Shown here in pieces: positions 1 to 8,741 of a stretch of DNA of 44,996 bases (its first letter is position 1; each line of letters starts with the position of its first letter). This DNA is from Bacteroidota bacterium (lineage in GTDB: Bacteria > Bacteroidota > Bacteroidia > Cytophagales > Cyclobacteriaceae): assembly GCA_024280115.1 (NCBI GenBank), contig JAJRQT010000130.1:1-44996 (forward strand), read 5' to 3'. The notes under the pieces were generated by a model that saw nothing but the letters and a program-made list of their open reading frames with translations, searched no databases and was not told the DNA's origin. Both the position numbers and the translations under genes were made by a program.

Positions 1-159
1 ACTCCGGCATCGTTCAACCTGTTGTATAAAAAACTTCCCCCTTTATCGTATTAGATATTTTATCCAACCTTGTAACACTTTTACTATTTGAAGTCTTGTC
101 GCTATATTGGGGAAGCATTTTATACAACGCTATATAGTTAGATGCCATTATGTATCCGT

Positions 160-972
160 ATGAAGTTAGTTTACACCATTATATTCCTTCTACTTATCCC
201 ATTTACGTATCTGACCGCACAAACAAGAACAGTAAAAGGGAAAGTTATCACTGAAGAGTTGGAAAAGTTACCCGAAGTTCGAATATATAATCAAGATACT
301 ACGCTATTAGTAACAACTGACCGCACCGGAAAATTTGAAATAAAATTACCTCAAAAATCTGACGAGTTGATTTTTAGCTGGATTGGTATGGAATGGTTGA
401 CCATATCAATTCCTCGAAATTGTGAGCAATTGGAAGTGATTCTCCTAGCTGATGTTATTTATCACTATAAATCGCATAAGAAAATTGATAGGCTACGAAA
501 GGAGCAGTTTGACAAGAGAATGGATATCCATAGGGAAGCGCTCAAAAAAGGTATCTTTAAATTAGAATCACCTTGCTTTCAATATAAGTTTATCCCTCAA
601 AAACCACAGCTTGACGAGATTCGAATATGGATGAATGGGGTTGAAAAGGACATAAAAAATAAATTTAAAGAATTAGCAATTGGAGATACCATCTATGTAC
701 CATACAGTGGAAGCTGGAGGTCTGATGGTACTGATAGAACTTCTTTAAGCTCATTTTCAAGCTACGTTGAAGGAACTGAATTTGATTGCATAATTCAGGG
801 AATTGTGACTGACAAGAATAGAAAGAGAAATGGTCTCATTTTGAAATTTAAAGTAGCAAATACAACGACTTGTAAATATGATTTTCCTATTTATGATAAA
901 AGGGAAATGAAAGTAGGAGAAATTTTTGATGTCAATATAAAGTATTTCAAAATTCTAATGACCAATAAATAA
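160..972 (+). CDS. Secreted protein with carboxypeptidase-regulatory-like domain
   Basis: About 270 residues. I prefer the ATG at 160 over the one at 142 because it opens a clean signal peptide (MKLVYTIIFLLL..., cleavage after the TAQ near residue 21). The next 70 residues (TVKGKVITEE, then DRTGKFEIKLP and a hydrophobic FSWIGME strand) have the pattern of the beta-sandwich CarboxypepD_reg-like domain common in exported Bacteroidota proteins. The rest, a charged helix-like stretch and a beta-rich C-terminal half, is not recognised. There is no TonB plug or barrel, so it is probably a stand-alone periplasmic or surface protein. Function unknown. Confidence 0.7.
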   Translation: MKLVYTIIFLLLIPFTYLTAQTRTVKGKVITEELEKLPEVRIYNQDTTLLVTTDRTGKFEIKLPQKSDELIFSWIGMEWLTISIPRNCEQLEVILLADVIYHYKSHKKIDRLRKEQFDKRMDIHREALKKGIFKLESPCFQYKFIPQKPQLDEIRIWMNGVEKDIKNKFKELAIGDTIYVPYSGSWRSDGTDRTSLSSFSSYVEGTEFDCIIQGIVTDKNRKRNGLILKFKVANTTTCKYDFPIYDKREMKVGEIFDVNIKYFKILMTNK

Positions 973-1114
973 TAAATTTGAATCAGTTGATTTTATAAAA
1001 ACAGGATATAGGCGTTGTGTATGTGGTTCTGATAGTATTTATTACAAAGTAAATAATGACACTGTAGAAATCATGGCTATAATAGGAAGGCAAGATTTGA
1101 AAAATATTCTTTAA
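971..1114 (+). pseudogene. Remnant of RelE/ParE-family toxin (C-terminal part)
   Basis: An open frame starting inside the end of the previous gene and closing at TAA 1112-1114 reads GYRRCVCGSDSIYYKVNNDT followed by VEIMAIIGRQDL. This is the C-terminal signature of ParE-type toxins (tyrosine-arginine, paired tyrosines, then E-I-x-x-I-I-G-R-Q-D-L). Only about 45 of the usual 95-100 residues remain, there is no start codon, and no antitoxin gene is adjacent. I read it as a decayed fragment; it should not produce an active toxin. Confidence 0.6.
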
Positions 1115-1477
1115 TGGTTAAATCAAATAATATGAAATCAAATTTACGTGGGTCCAGGGGATCTCACTATATTTATCTCCCGATCGCTTTCGGGATGGAA
1201 CAAACCTATTGGGGGCTACTGGTAGCAGCCTATCTATGTAATTTCAATCATTTGATTTTCTACCATCGGCACAGATTTTTCAGAAATTCTACGAGTTGAG
1301 TGCCAGTAAATTTTCCTCTTCCGGGTGTAGAACTCTTCTACACCCTACTATCTACACCTCAGATGAACCTGAACTAATAAGTCTAAAAATGAATAAGAAC
1401 CTGTTTGAATACAAAAGGAAGTCGTACATTTAGATTAGAGAGGACCAATAAATTATTAACTATTAAAACTGACAAAT
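1115..1477. other. Intergenic stretch with one small hairpin
   Basis: No convincing gene. The only structure seen is a 6-bp hairpin at 1178-1195 (TCCCGA, loop TCGCTT, TCGGGA) inside low-complexity sequence. A 61-codon open frame at 1114-1299 runs through the hairpin and has no protein-like composition. Confidence 0.5.
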
Positions 1478-1717
1478 ATGAAAACGATGACTTGTAAACA
1501 ATTGGGTGGTGCATGTAATAAAGAATTTCATGCCAACACATTTGAGGAAATAGCAGAAATGAGCAAAAAGCATGGAATGGAAATGTTTCAAAAGGGAGAT
1601 AAGGAGCATCTTAAGGCGATGAATGAAATGCAAGAACTTATGAAATCCCAAGAAGCTATGAAAGAGTGGTTCGAAAACAAAAAAAGAGAATTTGAAGCAA
1701 TGCCAATGGACAAGTAG
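1478..1717 (+). CDS. Small DUF1059-like protein
   Basis: 79 residues, starting MKTMTCKQLGGACNKEFHAN. The opening C-x-x-L-G-G-x-C block followed by a short acidic and methionine-rich helical region resembles the DUF1059 family of small cytoplasmic proteins, whose function is unknown. There is no signal peptide or membrane segment; about half the residues are charged, which fits a soluble helical protein. It stands alone, with about 360 bases upstream and 250 downstream free of genes. Confidence 0.7.
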   Translation: MKTMTCKQLGGACNKEFHANTFEEIAEMSKKHGMEMFQKGDKEHLKAMNEMQELMKSQEAMKEWFENKKREFEAMPMDK

Positions 1718-1905
1718 CTGATATTGTGTAACGGAAAATAAAAAACACTGTACACAAAAATACATAACATTGGCACCTATGCTAAAGCTTCACTGTAAGC
1801 ATAATACAGATGTTTATTCAAAATGTTGAAACGGATCATTCATTACCACTTCAAACAATTAATTTCTTTTTTGTGAAAAATCAATGTATCTAATCACAAT
1901 AAATT

Positions 1906-1913
1906 TATTTTTG
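1906..1913 (+). promoter_or_regulatory. Putative -7 box for the envelope operon
   Basis: TATTTTTG matches the Bacteroidota primary-sigma -7 consensus TAnnTTTG. It lies about 57 bases before the TPR gene start at 1970. No good -33 TTTG box sits at the usual spacing, so the call rests on one box. A similar TTTTTTGTGAAA stretch occurs about 40 bases further upstream. Confidence 0.4.
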
Positions 1914-1969
1914 TGAAATTACAATTTTGACGGTGAAATGAAGTTCTCATTTCAGATGAATATATTTTT

Positions 1970-4900
1970 ATGAGAGTATTTTTTCTTAGCCTTTCCTTCA
2001 TTCTTTTTTGTGTTATAGCCTCATTGGGACAATCAACGTTGAATTTTACAACAGAAGATACACCCTACAGGAGAGGGCTCGAATTGCTCAATGAGGGGAA
2101 ATACCTGGCAGCAAGTAAATCTTTTGAAAGCTATCTCCCCAAAGCCAGTGATCCTTTAAAATCCGCTGATGCGCAATATTTTATCGCTTTTTGTGCATTG
2201 CAACTAAAAAACCAGGACGGAGAAGCACTAATTGAAGAGTTTATAGCAGATCATCCGAACCATGCTAAAGCCACGCTTGCCTATTACGAATTGGGGAGTT
2301 TAAAATACAATGAGAAAAACTACAAGCTTGCCATCAAATATTTTGAGAAACTATTCTTCCCAAAGCTGAGCAAAGACCTTCAATTTGATGCAAAGTTTAA
2401 ACTGGGCTATTCATATTTCACACAAAAGAAATTTGACAAAGCCTACAAATTGTTCAGTGATCTAAAGAAAGTAGAAAACAAATATCAGTATCCTGCCAGT
2501 TATTATGCCGGATACTTGAATTTTGAAAAAGGTGAATATGACCGGGCTTTTTACGATTTTACCAGGGCAGAGAAAAATGCCGCTTATGCACCGGTGATTC
2601 CTTCAATGTTGGTAAAGGTTTATTATAAACAAAAAAGGTACGATGAATTGATTGATTATGGAATGTCAGCCTTGAACCAAAAAAATATCAGGGACAAATC
2701 GGAGATCAATCTTTACATTGGAGAAGCCTATTTCCAAAAAAATAATTTTGAAAAGGCTTCTAAATATTATAATGATTATTTATCCGGAAAAAAGGGGAAT
2801 CCTGAACGGGATCTGCTATTTAGAATCGCTTATGTACAGATGCAATCCGGTGAACAAACAAAAGCGATAGAGAGCTTTAAAAAGGTGGCTTTAAAGAATG
2901 ATACTTTAGGATTTATTGCGTCCTATTACCTTGGGAATTTATACATCAAAACGGAAAATAAGAACTTTGCCATTTCCGCCTACAAAGTCGCAAAAAATAA
3001 CACCTACAGTCCTGAACTTGAAGAAGAGGCCCTTTTTCAATATGCCAAGCTGAACCTGGAAGTTGAGAACTTTGATGAAGCAATCAATTCTATAAACGAA
3101 TATAAAAGTAAATATCCCGGCAGCACACGGGTGGAAAATATTGACGAGATACTAATGGAGGCATACCTGAATTCCAAGAATTATGACATGGCGATTCAGC
3201 ATATAGAAAGTTTGAAATTCAGAAGTGAAAGGATTAACAAGGCCTATCAGCAAATCGCTTTTTTCAAGGGGACAGAGCTTTTTAACGATGGCAAATACTA
3301 TCCTGCGGTTCAGATGTTTGATAAATCTCTTCAGCAGCCTTTGGCAGTTAAATTTGTCATAAAGGCCAATTACTGGAAGGGAGAAGCTTATTCTGTTGGG
3401 TTAAAATATCAGGATGCGGTCAATGCGTATGCGGCAGTTTTCAAGGCTGACTCGAGAGGTAGTTCGGCTGAGTATCTGGAGGCCAGGTACGGAATCGGTT
3501 ACGCCTATTATAATCTTAAAAAATATCCGAAAGCTTTGGACCACTTTAAATATTATTCTAATCATACAAAGGGCACCGGTGATAAGGTAAAATACAGAGA
3601 TGCCCTCGTTCGGTTAGGAGATTGCTATTACGCCACAAAACAATATCAAAGAGCGTTGGCGGTATTTGATGATGTGATCGCATTTAACAGGCAACAAGCA
3701 GATTATAGCTTTTTCAGAAAAGGTGTTATCTATGGAATAACGGAAAATCTTGAAGCGGCGAATGAAAACTTTGATATTGTCATAAAAGATTATCCTAAAT
3801 CCCGACACCTTGCAAATACACTTTATCAAAAAGGCAGATTCAATTTTGAAAAAGGCTCCTATAAATTTGCGATTGGCATTTTTTCTCAACTTATCAGAGA
3901 TTATCCTGAAAGTACTTATATACCATACGCGCTCCAAAGTCGTGCGATAGCATCTACAAATATCGGGGATCAGAAAGCTGCAGAACGTGATTACAAAATG
4001 ATACTTGACAAGTTTCCAACACATGAAATAGCAAACAATGCCTTGTTGGGGCTTCAGGAAGTATTACCTAAAACCGGCAACACCAATGATTTTGATAAAT
4101 ATTTGGCCAGGTTTAGAAATGCAAATCCGCAAAGTGATCAATTGGAAAGTATAGAATTTGAAGCGGCAAAATCACGATATTTCAATCAGCAGTATGACCA
4201 GGCCATTCAGAGTCTCGAGCGATTTTTAACTTCCTACCCAAACAGTGCGCTAAGTACTGAAGCCACCTATTTGATTGCTGATGCTTACTATAGAAAGGAT
4301 AATAAGGAAGATGCGCTGAAGAATTATTATATCATATCAGATAAAGTAAACTTCAACAGGTACAGCAGAGTGATTCAGAGAATTGCGGAAATCGAATATT
4401 CAATTGATAATTACGATAAATCCATAGAATACTTTAACAAATTGGAAAAAATTGCATCAACTAAAAAGGAAGAGTTTTCTGCATGGAGCGGCTTGATGAA
4501 GGCCTATTTCGATACCAGTAATTTTGAAGAAACTATTAATTACGGGGAGTTGATTCTCGAAAAAGGACTGGTAGCCTTGAATGCAAAAAATGAAGCGTTA
4601 TTATTATTGGGAAAAGCCTCGCTCGCCCTTGGGGATAAGGAAAAGGGAAAAAATTATTTGGAACAGACTGTTGAGAGTGCCAAAGATGAGAATGGAGCGG
4701 AGGCGCTTTATCTGATTTCAGAATTGCTTTTTGAAGATGATTTGTATCAGGAATCTATCGATAGACTTTTTCTGTTAAATAGTAATTATTCCATGTATGA
4801 ATTGTGGTTGGGGAAATCGTTTATTTTGATTGCTGATAATTACCTGGCAATGGGCGAAGATTTTCAGGCAAAGGCAACCTTGCAATCAGTAATTGAAAAT

Positions 4901-5023
4901 TCACCTATAAAAGAAATTATTGACCAGGCGGAATTGAAATTGTTGACAATAGAAGAGAAAGCTGAAGAGCTGGAGAATACGGAATTAGATACATTAGAAG
5001 TTGAAGATATTGAAAACCGGTAA
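1970..5023 (+). CDS. Large periplasmic TPR-repeat protein
   Basis: 1017 residues with a signal peptide at 1-20 (MRVFFLSLSFILF..., ending SLGQ). From about residue 30 to 985 the protein is a near-continuous array of tetratricopeptide repeats, each about 34 residues with the W/L-G-Y-A-F-P spacing (for example AYYELGSLKYNEKNYKLAIK and ARYGIGYAYYNLKKYPKALD). The extreme C-terminus is acidic. Many repeats resemble those of YbgF/CpoB and of outer-membrane lipoproteins that coordinate envelope constriction. The next gene, an outer-membrane barrel, starts 4 bases after its stop if the ATG at 5028 is used, so the two are probably co-translated. I infer a periplasmic scaffold; its partner is unknown. 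Confidence 0.85.
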   Translation: MRVFFLSLSFILFCVIASLGQSTLNFTTEDTPYRRGLELLNEGKYLAASKSFESYLPKASDPLKSADAQYFIAFCALQLKNQDGEALIEEFIADHPNHAKATLAYYELGSLKYNEKNYKLAIKYFEKLFFPKLSKDLQFDAKFKLGYSYFTQKKFDKAYKLFSDLKKVENKYQYPASYYAGYLNFEKGEYDRAFYDFTRAEKNAAYAPVIPSMLVKVYYKQKRYDELIDYGMSALNQKNIRDKSEINLYIGEAYFQKNNFEKASKYYNDYLSGKKGNPERDLLFRIAYVQMQSGEQTKAIESFKKVALKNDTLGFIASYYLGNLYIKTENKNFAISAYKVAKNNTYSPELEEEALFQYAKLNLEVENFDEAINSINEYKSKYPGSTRVENIDEILMEAYLNSKNYDMAIQHIESLKFRSERINKAYQQIAFFKGTELFNDGKYYPAVQMFDKSLQQPLAVKFVIKANYWKGEAYSVGLKYQDAVNAYAAVFKADSRGSSAEYLEARYGIGYAYYNLKKYPKALDHFKYYSNHTKGTGDKVKYRDALVRLGDCYYATKQYQRALAVFDDVIAFNRQQADYSFFRKGVIYGITENLEAANENFDIVIKDYPKSRHLANTLYQKGRFNFEKGSYKFAIGIFSQLIRDYPESTYIPYALQSRAIASTNIGDQKAAERDYKMILDKFPTHEIANNALLGLQEVLPKTGNTNDFDKYLARFRNANPQSDQLESIEFEAAKSRYFNQQYDQAIQSLERFLTSYPNSALSTEATYLIADAYYRKDNKEDALKNYYIISDKVNFNRYSRVIQRIAEIEYSIDNYDKSIEYFNKLEKIASTKKEEFSAWSGLMKAYFDTSNFEETINYGELILEKGLVALNAKNEALLLLGKASLALGDKEKGKNYLEQTVESAKDENGAEALYLISELLFEDDLYQESIDRLFLLNSNYSMYELWLGKSFILIADNYLAMGEDFQAKATLQSVIENSPIKEIIDQAELKLLTIEEKAEELENTELDTLEVEDIENR

Positions 5024-5027
5024 TCAT

Positions 5028-6701
5028 ATGAACGTTTATCATAAGATATTATTTGCGTTATTTTTTGTGCTTGGGGCCTCATTTTTTGCAATGGCACAAG
5101 AGGAAGATTTCATAAAGGGAGAAGGGGAAATTGTTGAGGGCGAGTTTCTTATCAGTAAGGAGTTGGAAATCACCTTACCTCCGGCGCAGCGGATTTTTCA
5201 AAAAGTAGCCCCTGATGAGATCAACGCACGTGAAACGGAACAAATTCAATATACATTTATAGATTATACACCCCAGCTTACGGATATAAGAACAAGGCTG
5301 CGGGTATTGAAGCTAAAAGAGGATAGGTTAACGGCGAAACCCGGAAGCTATTTGAGCCTGGGATTTGGAAATTATTTCACACCTTACCTGGAAGGTGCAA
5401 TAAATAGTGGATTTAGTAAAACCGGCAATTATGGACTTAAGATTTATCATTTATCTTCTAAAAACGGGCCGGTAGATAAGGAGAATTCAGGTGATGCGCA
5501 CAGCGGGATCAATCTGTTTGGAAAATATGCCGGGAAGAAAGCGAGTATTTCGGGCGATATTGGTTATAAGCGAGACAGCTACCATTTTTATGGGTATGAG
5601 CCAGACATTGAAGTAGATAGAGATAGTATCAAACAGACCTTCAATGACATCAACCTTGGTTTTAATATTAAAAGCGCTGATGTGGATGATGCTATCCAAT
5701 ATGATTTCTATGGGAGATTTTATAATGTCAGTGATAAATTTACCGCGAGTGAGTTTGGTGCTAAAGTTGGAATTTACGGACGTTATTTGATCAACGAAAC
5801 GATGCAAGCTAAACTCGGGATAGATTATTTATATGCCTCTTATAAAAATCCTGAACAGATAAACAGGTCACTTGTAAGGGTTTATCCATCATTTGTTTAC
5901 AGCAATTCCGGGTTGACAATTGATGTGGGTGTGAAGGTACTCAGTAATAACGACACCTTGAATAATGAAAATAAAACCCAGGTTTTCCCGGCCCTGAAAG
6001 CTGCCTATGAGCTTACTGATAATATCTCTGCCTATGGTAGTTTGGATGGCGATATCGATGAGGTGACTTACAGAGGAATTGTAAACGAAAACCCTTATAT
6101 AAACAGTTCTGCACCGATTGCACATACGAATAAAAATCTGGAGATTGTGCTGGGTGTAAAAGGCAGTTTGATTCAATTTCTGGCTTTTGATGCTGGGATT
6201 AGGTCTGCTATATACAAGAATTTATATTTCTATGTCAATGATCCCAACGAGTTCAATAAGTTTAATATAATTTATGATGAAGGGAACACATCGTTGTTCC
6301 AGGGATTTGTTTCACTTTCTTATTTCAATAACAACCGATTGGGAACGACTCTGGGCGCGAAGTTTAGTGCATACAATACCGATAAAATTTCCAAGGCTTG
6401 GCATCGCCCTAAAGTTGAACTCGATTTTTCATTTTGGTACAATTTCTTTGACAAAGTGAAGCTCTCTACTGACTTGTTTATAGTATCAGGTATTAAATCT
6501 GTTGACCTAAGACCTACTGAACCAACGAGTAAAACACTTGATGCTGCAATGGATTTAAACCTAAAAATTGATTATATGTTGTCAGAAAGGTACAGTGTAT
6601 TTGTTAGTGTTAATAACATTTTAAATAACAACTACCAATTATATAATTTGTACCCAACAAGGGGTTTGTTAGCTATCGTTGGACTTTCGGTTAGTTTTTA
6701 G
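5028..6701 (+). CDS. Outer-membrane beta-barrel protein
   Basis: About 557 residues. The ATG at 5028 is chosen because it begins a signal peptide (MNVYHKILFALFFVLGASFF..., AMAQ). An upstream in-frame ATG at 5001 lies inside the TPR gene. After about 90 soluble residues, including the segment LPPAQRIFQKVAP, the protein alternates short polar turns with amphipathic strands (Y-x-S-L-G-F-G-N-Y-F, then repeated strand-turn units) and ends in an aromatic strand, VGLSVSF, as expected for BAM-assembled barrels. It resembles the barrel half of TonB-dependent receptors, but I see no TonB box or plug domain. Its tight pairing with the TPR gene, and the ExbB/ExbD/TonB genes downstream, suggest an outer-membrane partner of that machine. 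Confidence 0.75.
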   Translation: MNVYHKILFALFFVLGASFFAMAQEEDFIKGEGEIVEGEFLISKELEITLPPAQRIFQKVAPDEINARETEQIQYTFIDYTPQLTDIRTRLRVLKLKEDRLTAKPGSYLSLGFGNYFTPYLEGAINSGFSKTGNYGLKIYHLSSKNGPVDKENSGDAHSGINLFGKYAGKKASISGDIGYKRDSYHFYGYEPDIEVDRDSIKQTFNDINLGFNIKSADVDDAIQYDFYGRFYNVSDKFTASEFGAKVGIYGRYLINETMQAKLGIDYLYASYKNPEQINRSLVRVYPSFVYSNSGLTIDVGVKVLSNNDTLNNENKTQVFPALKAAYELTDNISAYGSLDGDIDEVTYRGIVNENPYINSSAPIAHTNKNLEIVLGVKGSLIQFLAFDAGIRSAIYKNLYFYVNDPNEFNKFNIIYDEGNTSLFQGFVSLSYFNNNRLGTTLGAKFSAYNTDKISKAWHRPKVELDFSFWYNFFDKVKLSTDLFIVSGIKSVDLRPTEPTSKTLDAAMDLNLKIDYMLSERYSVFVSVNNILNNNYQLYNLYPTRGLLAIVGLSVSF

Positions 6702-6768
6702 ACCTCTTGTTAAAAATATAAAAAAAATAATGATGTTTTATTGCAAACATGGTTAAACAAATAAGTGA

Positions 6769-6776
6769 TAACTTTG
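6769..6776 (+). promoter_or_regulatory. Putative internal -7 box before the SPOR gene
   Basis: TAACTTTG matches TAnnTTTG. It lies in the 147-base gap between the barrel gene and the SPOR gene, 73 bases before the ATG at 6849. This could make the SPOR-ExbB-ExbD-TonB-FolC-TrmB block a separately transcribed unit. The -33 region is poor. Confidence 0.45.
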
Positions 6777-6848
6777 AACCTGCATTTTTTTTATTATACA
6801 TTTACTGAATTATAATGTTTAAAATTATTTTACCAAAATATTTACTAC

Positions 6849-7658
6849 ATGGAAGGTAAAGAATTATACGGCAACGAAGATGAGGATTTAAATCCTAAAT
6901 CTAAAAAGGAAGAGGAAGATGCTGAAGATTTTGGCTTACCTGAGATAGAGGATTCTGAAACTGATGATAAAACAGATGATTTAGAGGAACCTTTTTCTGA
7001 AAGTTGGGAAGAAAACAAGGAAGAAGAGGAATCTATTGCGTATCCTGAAGCTACCGATGAATTTTCTGAGGAAGATGCTATTCCTGAGGATGAGGATGAT
7101 TTTGATGAGCAAGATATAGAGCAGCATCACACTTCGGACGATGATGAATACAGATCTTCCTATTATGAAGAAGATTACAATAAAAAGAAGTCTCCTATAG
7201 GATGGATTATTTTTGCAATTCTCATAATTATAGCTATCATCATTGGGGGTTTCTGGTGGATGAACAGAGATGTGAAACCGGAACCTACTATGAGTGAAAC
7301 ACCGAGACCGGTTATTGAACAGCCGGTACAGGAGCCCGAACCTGAGGTAGTCGAAACTGATCCGGAGCCTGTTGTTGATGAACAACCTATCAATACCGGG
7401 GCAGGAGTTTTTGAAATAAATGAACCTACAGGACGTTATCACGTTATTGTGGCAAGTGCCATAGACGTGGATCTCTTAACGGATTATGCAAATAAGTTAG
7501 CCAAAGAAGGCATGACCTGCAATATATTGACGCCTTCTGGGAAAAAGCTTTTTTACCGGTTATCTGTAGCGGATTTTGTTTTACTCGATGATGCTACAAT
7601 AAAATCAGAGGAGTTAAAGAGTACGTTTGGGGAAGAAGTTTGGGTTATTCGATTTTAA
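6849..7658 (+). CDS. SPOR-domain inner-membrane protein
   Basis: 269 residues: a very acidic cytoplasmic region (1-115, runs of E and D), one membrane span at about 118-138 (GWIIFAILIIIAIIIGGFWW), a P/E-rich linker to about 190, and a C-terminal SPOR domain (GRYHVIVASAIDVDLLTDYA onward, with the LFYRLSV core and the terminal VWVIRF strand). SPOR domains bind septal peptidoglycan stripped of stem peptides. The N-in topology places the domain in the periplasm. Three bases separate its stop from the exbB start, so the two are probably translated together. I infer that this subunit brings the ExbB/ExbD/TonB motor to the division site or cell wall. Confidence 0.85.
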   Translation: MEGKELYGNEDEDLNPKSKKEEEDAEDFGLPEIEDSETDDKTDDLEEPFSESWEENKEEEESIAYPEATDEFSEEDAIPEDEDDFDEQDIEQHHTSDDDEYRSSYYEEDYNKKKSPIGWIIFAILIIIAIIIGGFWWMNRDVKPEPTMSETPRPVIEQPVQEPEPEVVETDPEPVVDEQPINTGAGVFEINEPTGRYHVIVASAIDVDLLTDYANKLAKEGMTCNILTPSGKKLFYRLSVADFVLLDDATIKSEELKSTFGEEVWVIRF

Positions 7659-7661
7659 TAA

Positions 7662-8345
7662 ATGATTTTACTTCAGATTATTACATCCTCACCGGCTGAT
7701 ACTTTAGCAGTGTCAACCGGTCAGGACTCAGTGGCTTTAATTAGTCTAATTTTTCAAGGGGGGTTCATGATGATCCCCATTTTTATTTTATCTATTGTTG
7801 CGGTTTATGTCTATGTAGAACGCATCAGGATAATAGGCCGAGCTACCAAAACTCCTGCGGGGTTTATGGATAATATTAAGAAGCTGGTTTCTGACGGGGA
7901 CCTTAGCGGTGCAAAGGTTATTTGCGCTCAAACCGAAACTCCAATCGCAAGAATGATAGGTAAAGGTTTAAGTCGAATCGGAAGCCCTCTTAAAAACATT
8001 GAAGTCTCCATCGAAAATGTTGGAAAAATAGAGATTTATAGTCTTGAAAAAAATCTGTCACTTTTGGCAACAATATCTGGCGCTGCACCCATGATCGGTT
8101 TTCTTGGGACAGTCACGGGTATGATCAGGGCATTTATCTCCATTGCACAGGAAGAGGGAGCCGTGAGCCCAAAGCTTTTATCAGCGGGGATTTATGAGGC
8201 TATGCTAACGACAGCTGCAGGATTGTTTGTCGGAATCATTGCATATCTGGGATATAACTACCTGGTCACCAGAGTACAAAAGGTTGTGCATACCATGGAA
8301 TTCACATCTATTGATTTTATAGATTTGTTACAGGAACCACGTTAG
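7662..8345 (+). CDS. exbB: ExbB/TolQ/MotA-family proton channel subunit
   Basis: 227 residues of the MotA/TolQ/ExbB family, the multi-span part of a proton-driven motor in the inner membrane. A first span lies at about 30-50 (GGFMMIPIFILSIVAVYVYV), followed by a cytoplasmic loop with helices. The diagnostic paired spans are at about 130-155 (LSLLATISGAAPMIGFLGTV, with TGMI) and 170-195 (LTTAAGLFVGIIAYLGYNYL). Conserved small and polar residues of the channel (ATxxxxAPxxGFLGTVxGM) are present. Four-base spacing to exbD supports co-translation. Confidence 0.93.
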   Translation: MILLQIITSSPADTLAVSTGQDSVALISLIFQGGFMMIPIFILSIVAVYVYVERIRIIGRATKTPAGFMDNIKKLVSDGDLSGAKVICAQTETPIARMIGKGLSRIGSPLKNIEVSIENVGKIEIYSLEKNLSLLATISGAAPMIGFLGTVTGMIRAFISIAQEEGAVSPKLLSAGIYEAMLTTAAGLFVGIIAYLGYNYLVTRVQKVVHTMEFTSIDFIDLLQEPR

Positions 8346-8348
8346 GTC

Positions 8349-8741
8349 ATGGCATTACAAAGTAAACATAAAGTCGATACATCATTCAGTATGTCGTCAA
8401 TGACAGATATAATTTTTCTGTTGCTGATTTTTTTCATGCTTACTTCCACATTTATTACGCCTTCAGGATTGCCTGTAAATCTTCCATCGAGCAAAAGCTC
8501 GACAATTGTCATGCAACGCGTCAGCGTGACTATTACACCAGACAGGCGGTTTTATATAAATGATAAGCGGGTTACGCGGGATTTAATCGAAATCGAATTG
8601 GCAAAAGCCTTACAAGGAAAAGAAGGAGTTGTCGTTTTACATGTAGATAAATCTGTTCCGGTGGAATACCTTGTCGATGTAGCCAGTATCGCTACCTCTT
8701 TAAAAGCGAAAGTTTCCATTGCTACAAAGCCAACTAAATAA
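8349..8741 (+). CDS. exbD: ExbD/TolR-family motor subunit
   Basis: 130 residues: short cytoplasmic tail, one membrane helix at about 16-36 and a periplasmic domain ending in a TolR-like fold (VLHVDKSVPVEYLVDVASIA). The essential membrane aspartate is visible in SSMTDIIFLLLIFFML, the normal ExbD/TolR signature. Its partner in proton conduction is the ExbB encoded just upstream, and the next gene (TonB-like) begins at the base after its stop. Confidence 0.93.
   Translation: MALQSKHKVDTSFSMSSMTDIIFLLLIFFMLTSTFITPSGLPVNLPSSKSSTIVMQRVSVTITPDRRFYINDKRVTRDLIEIELAKALQGKEGVVVLHVDKSVPVEYLVDVASIATSLKAKVSIATKPTK

Noticed and set aside
1114..1299. 61-codon frame on the plus strand
   Set aside because: It runs across a hairpin and low-complexity DNA, with no family resemblance or ribosome site.
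3614..4024. 136-codon antisense frame within the TPR gene
   Set aside because: It is a shadow of the strongly supported TPR coding frame.
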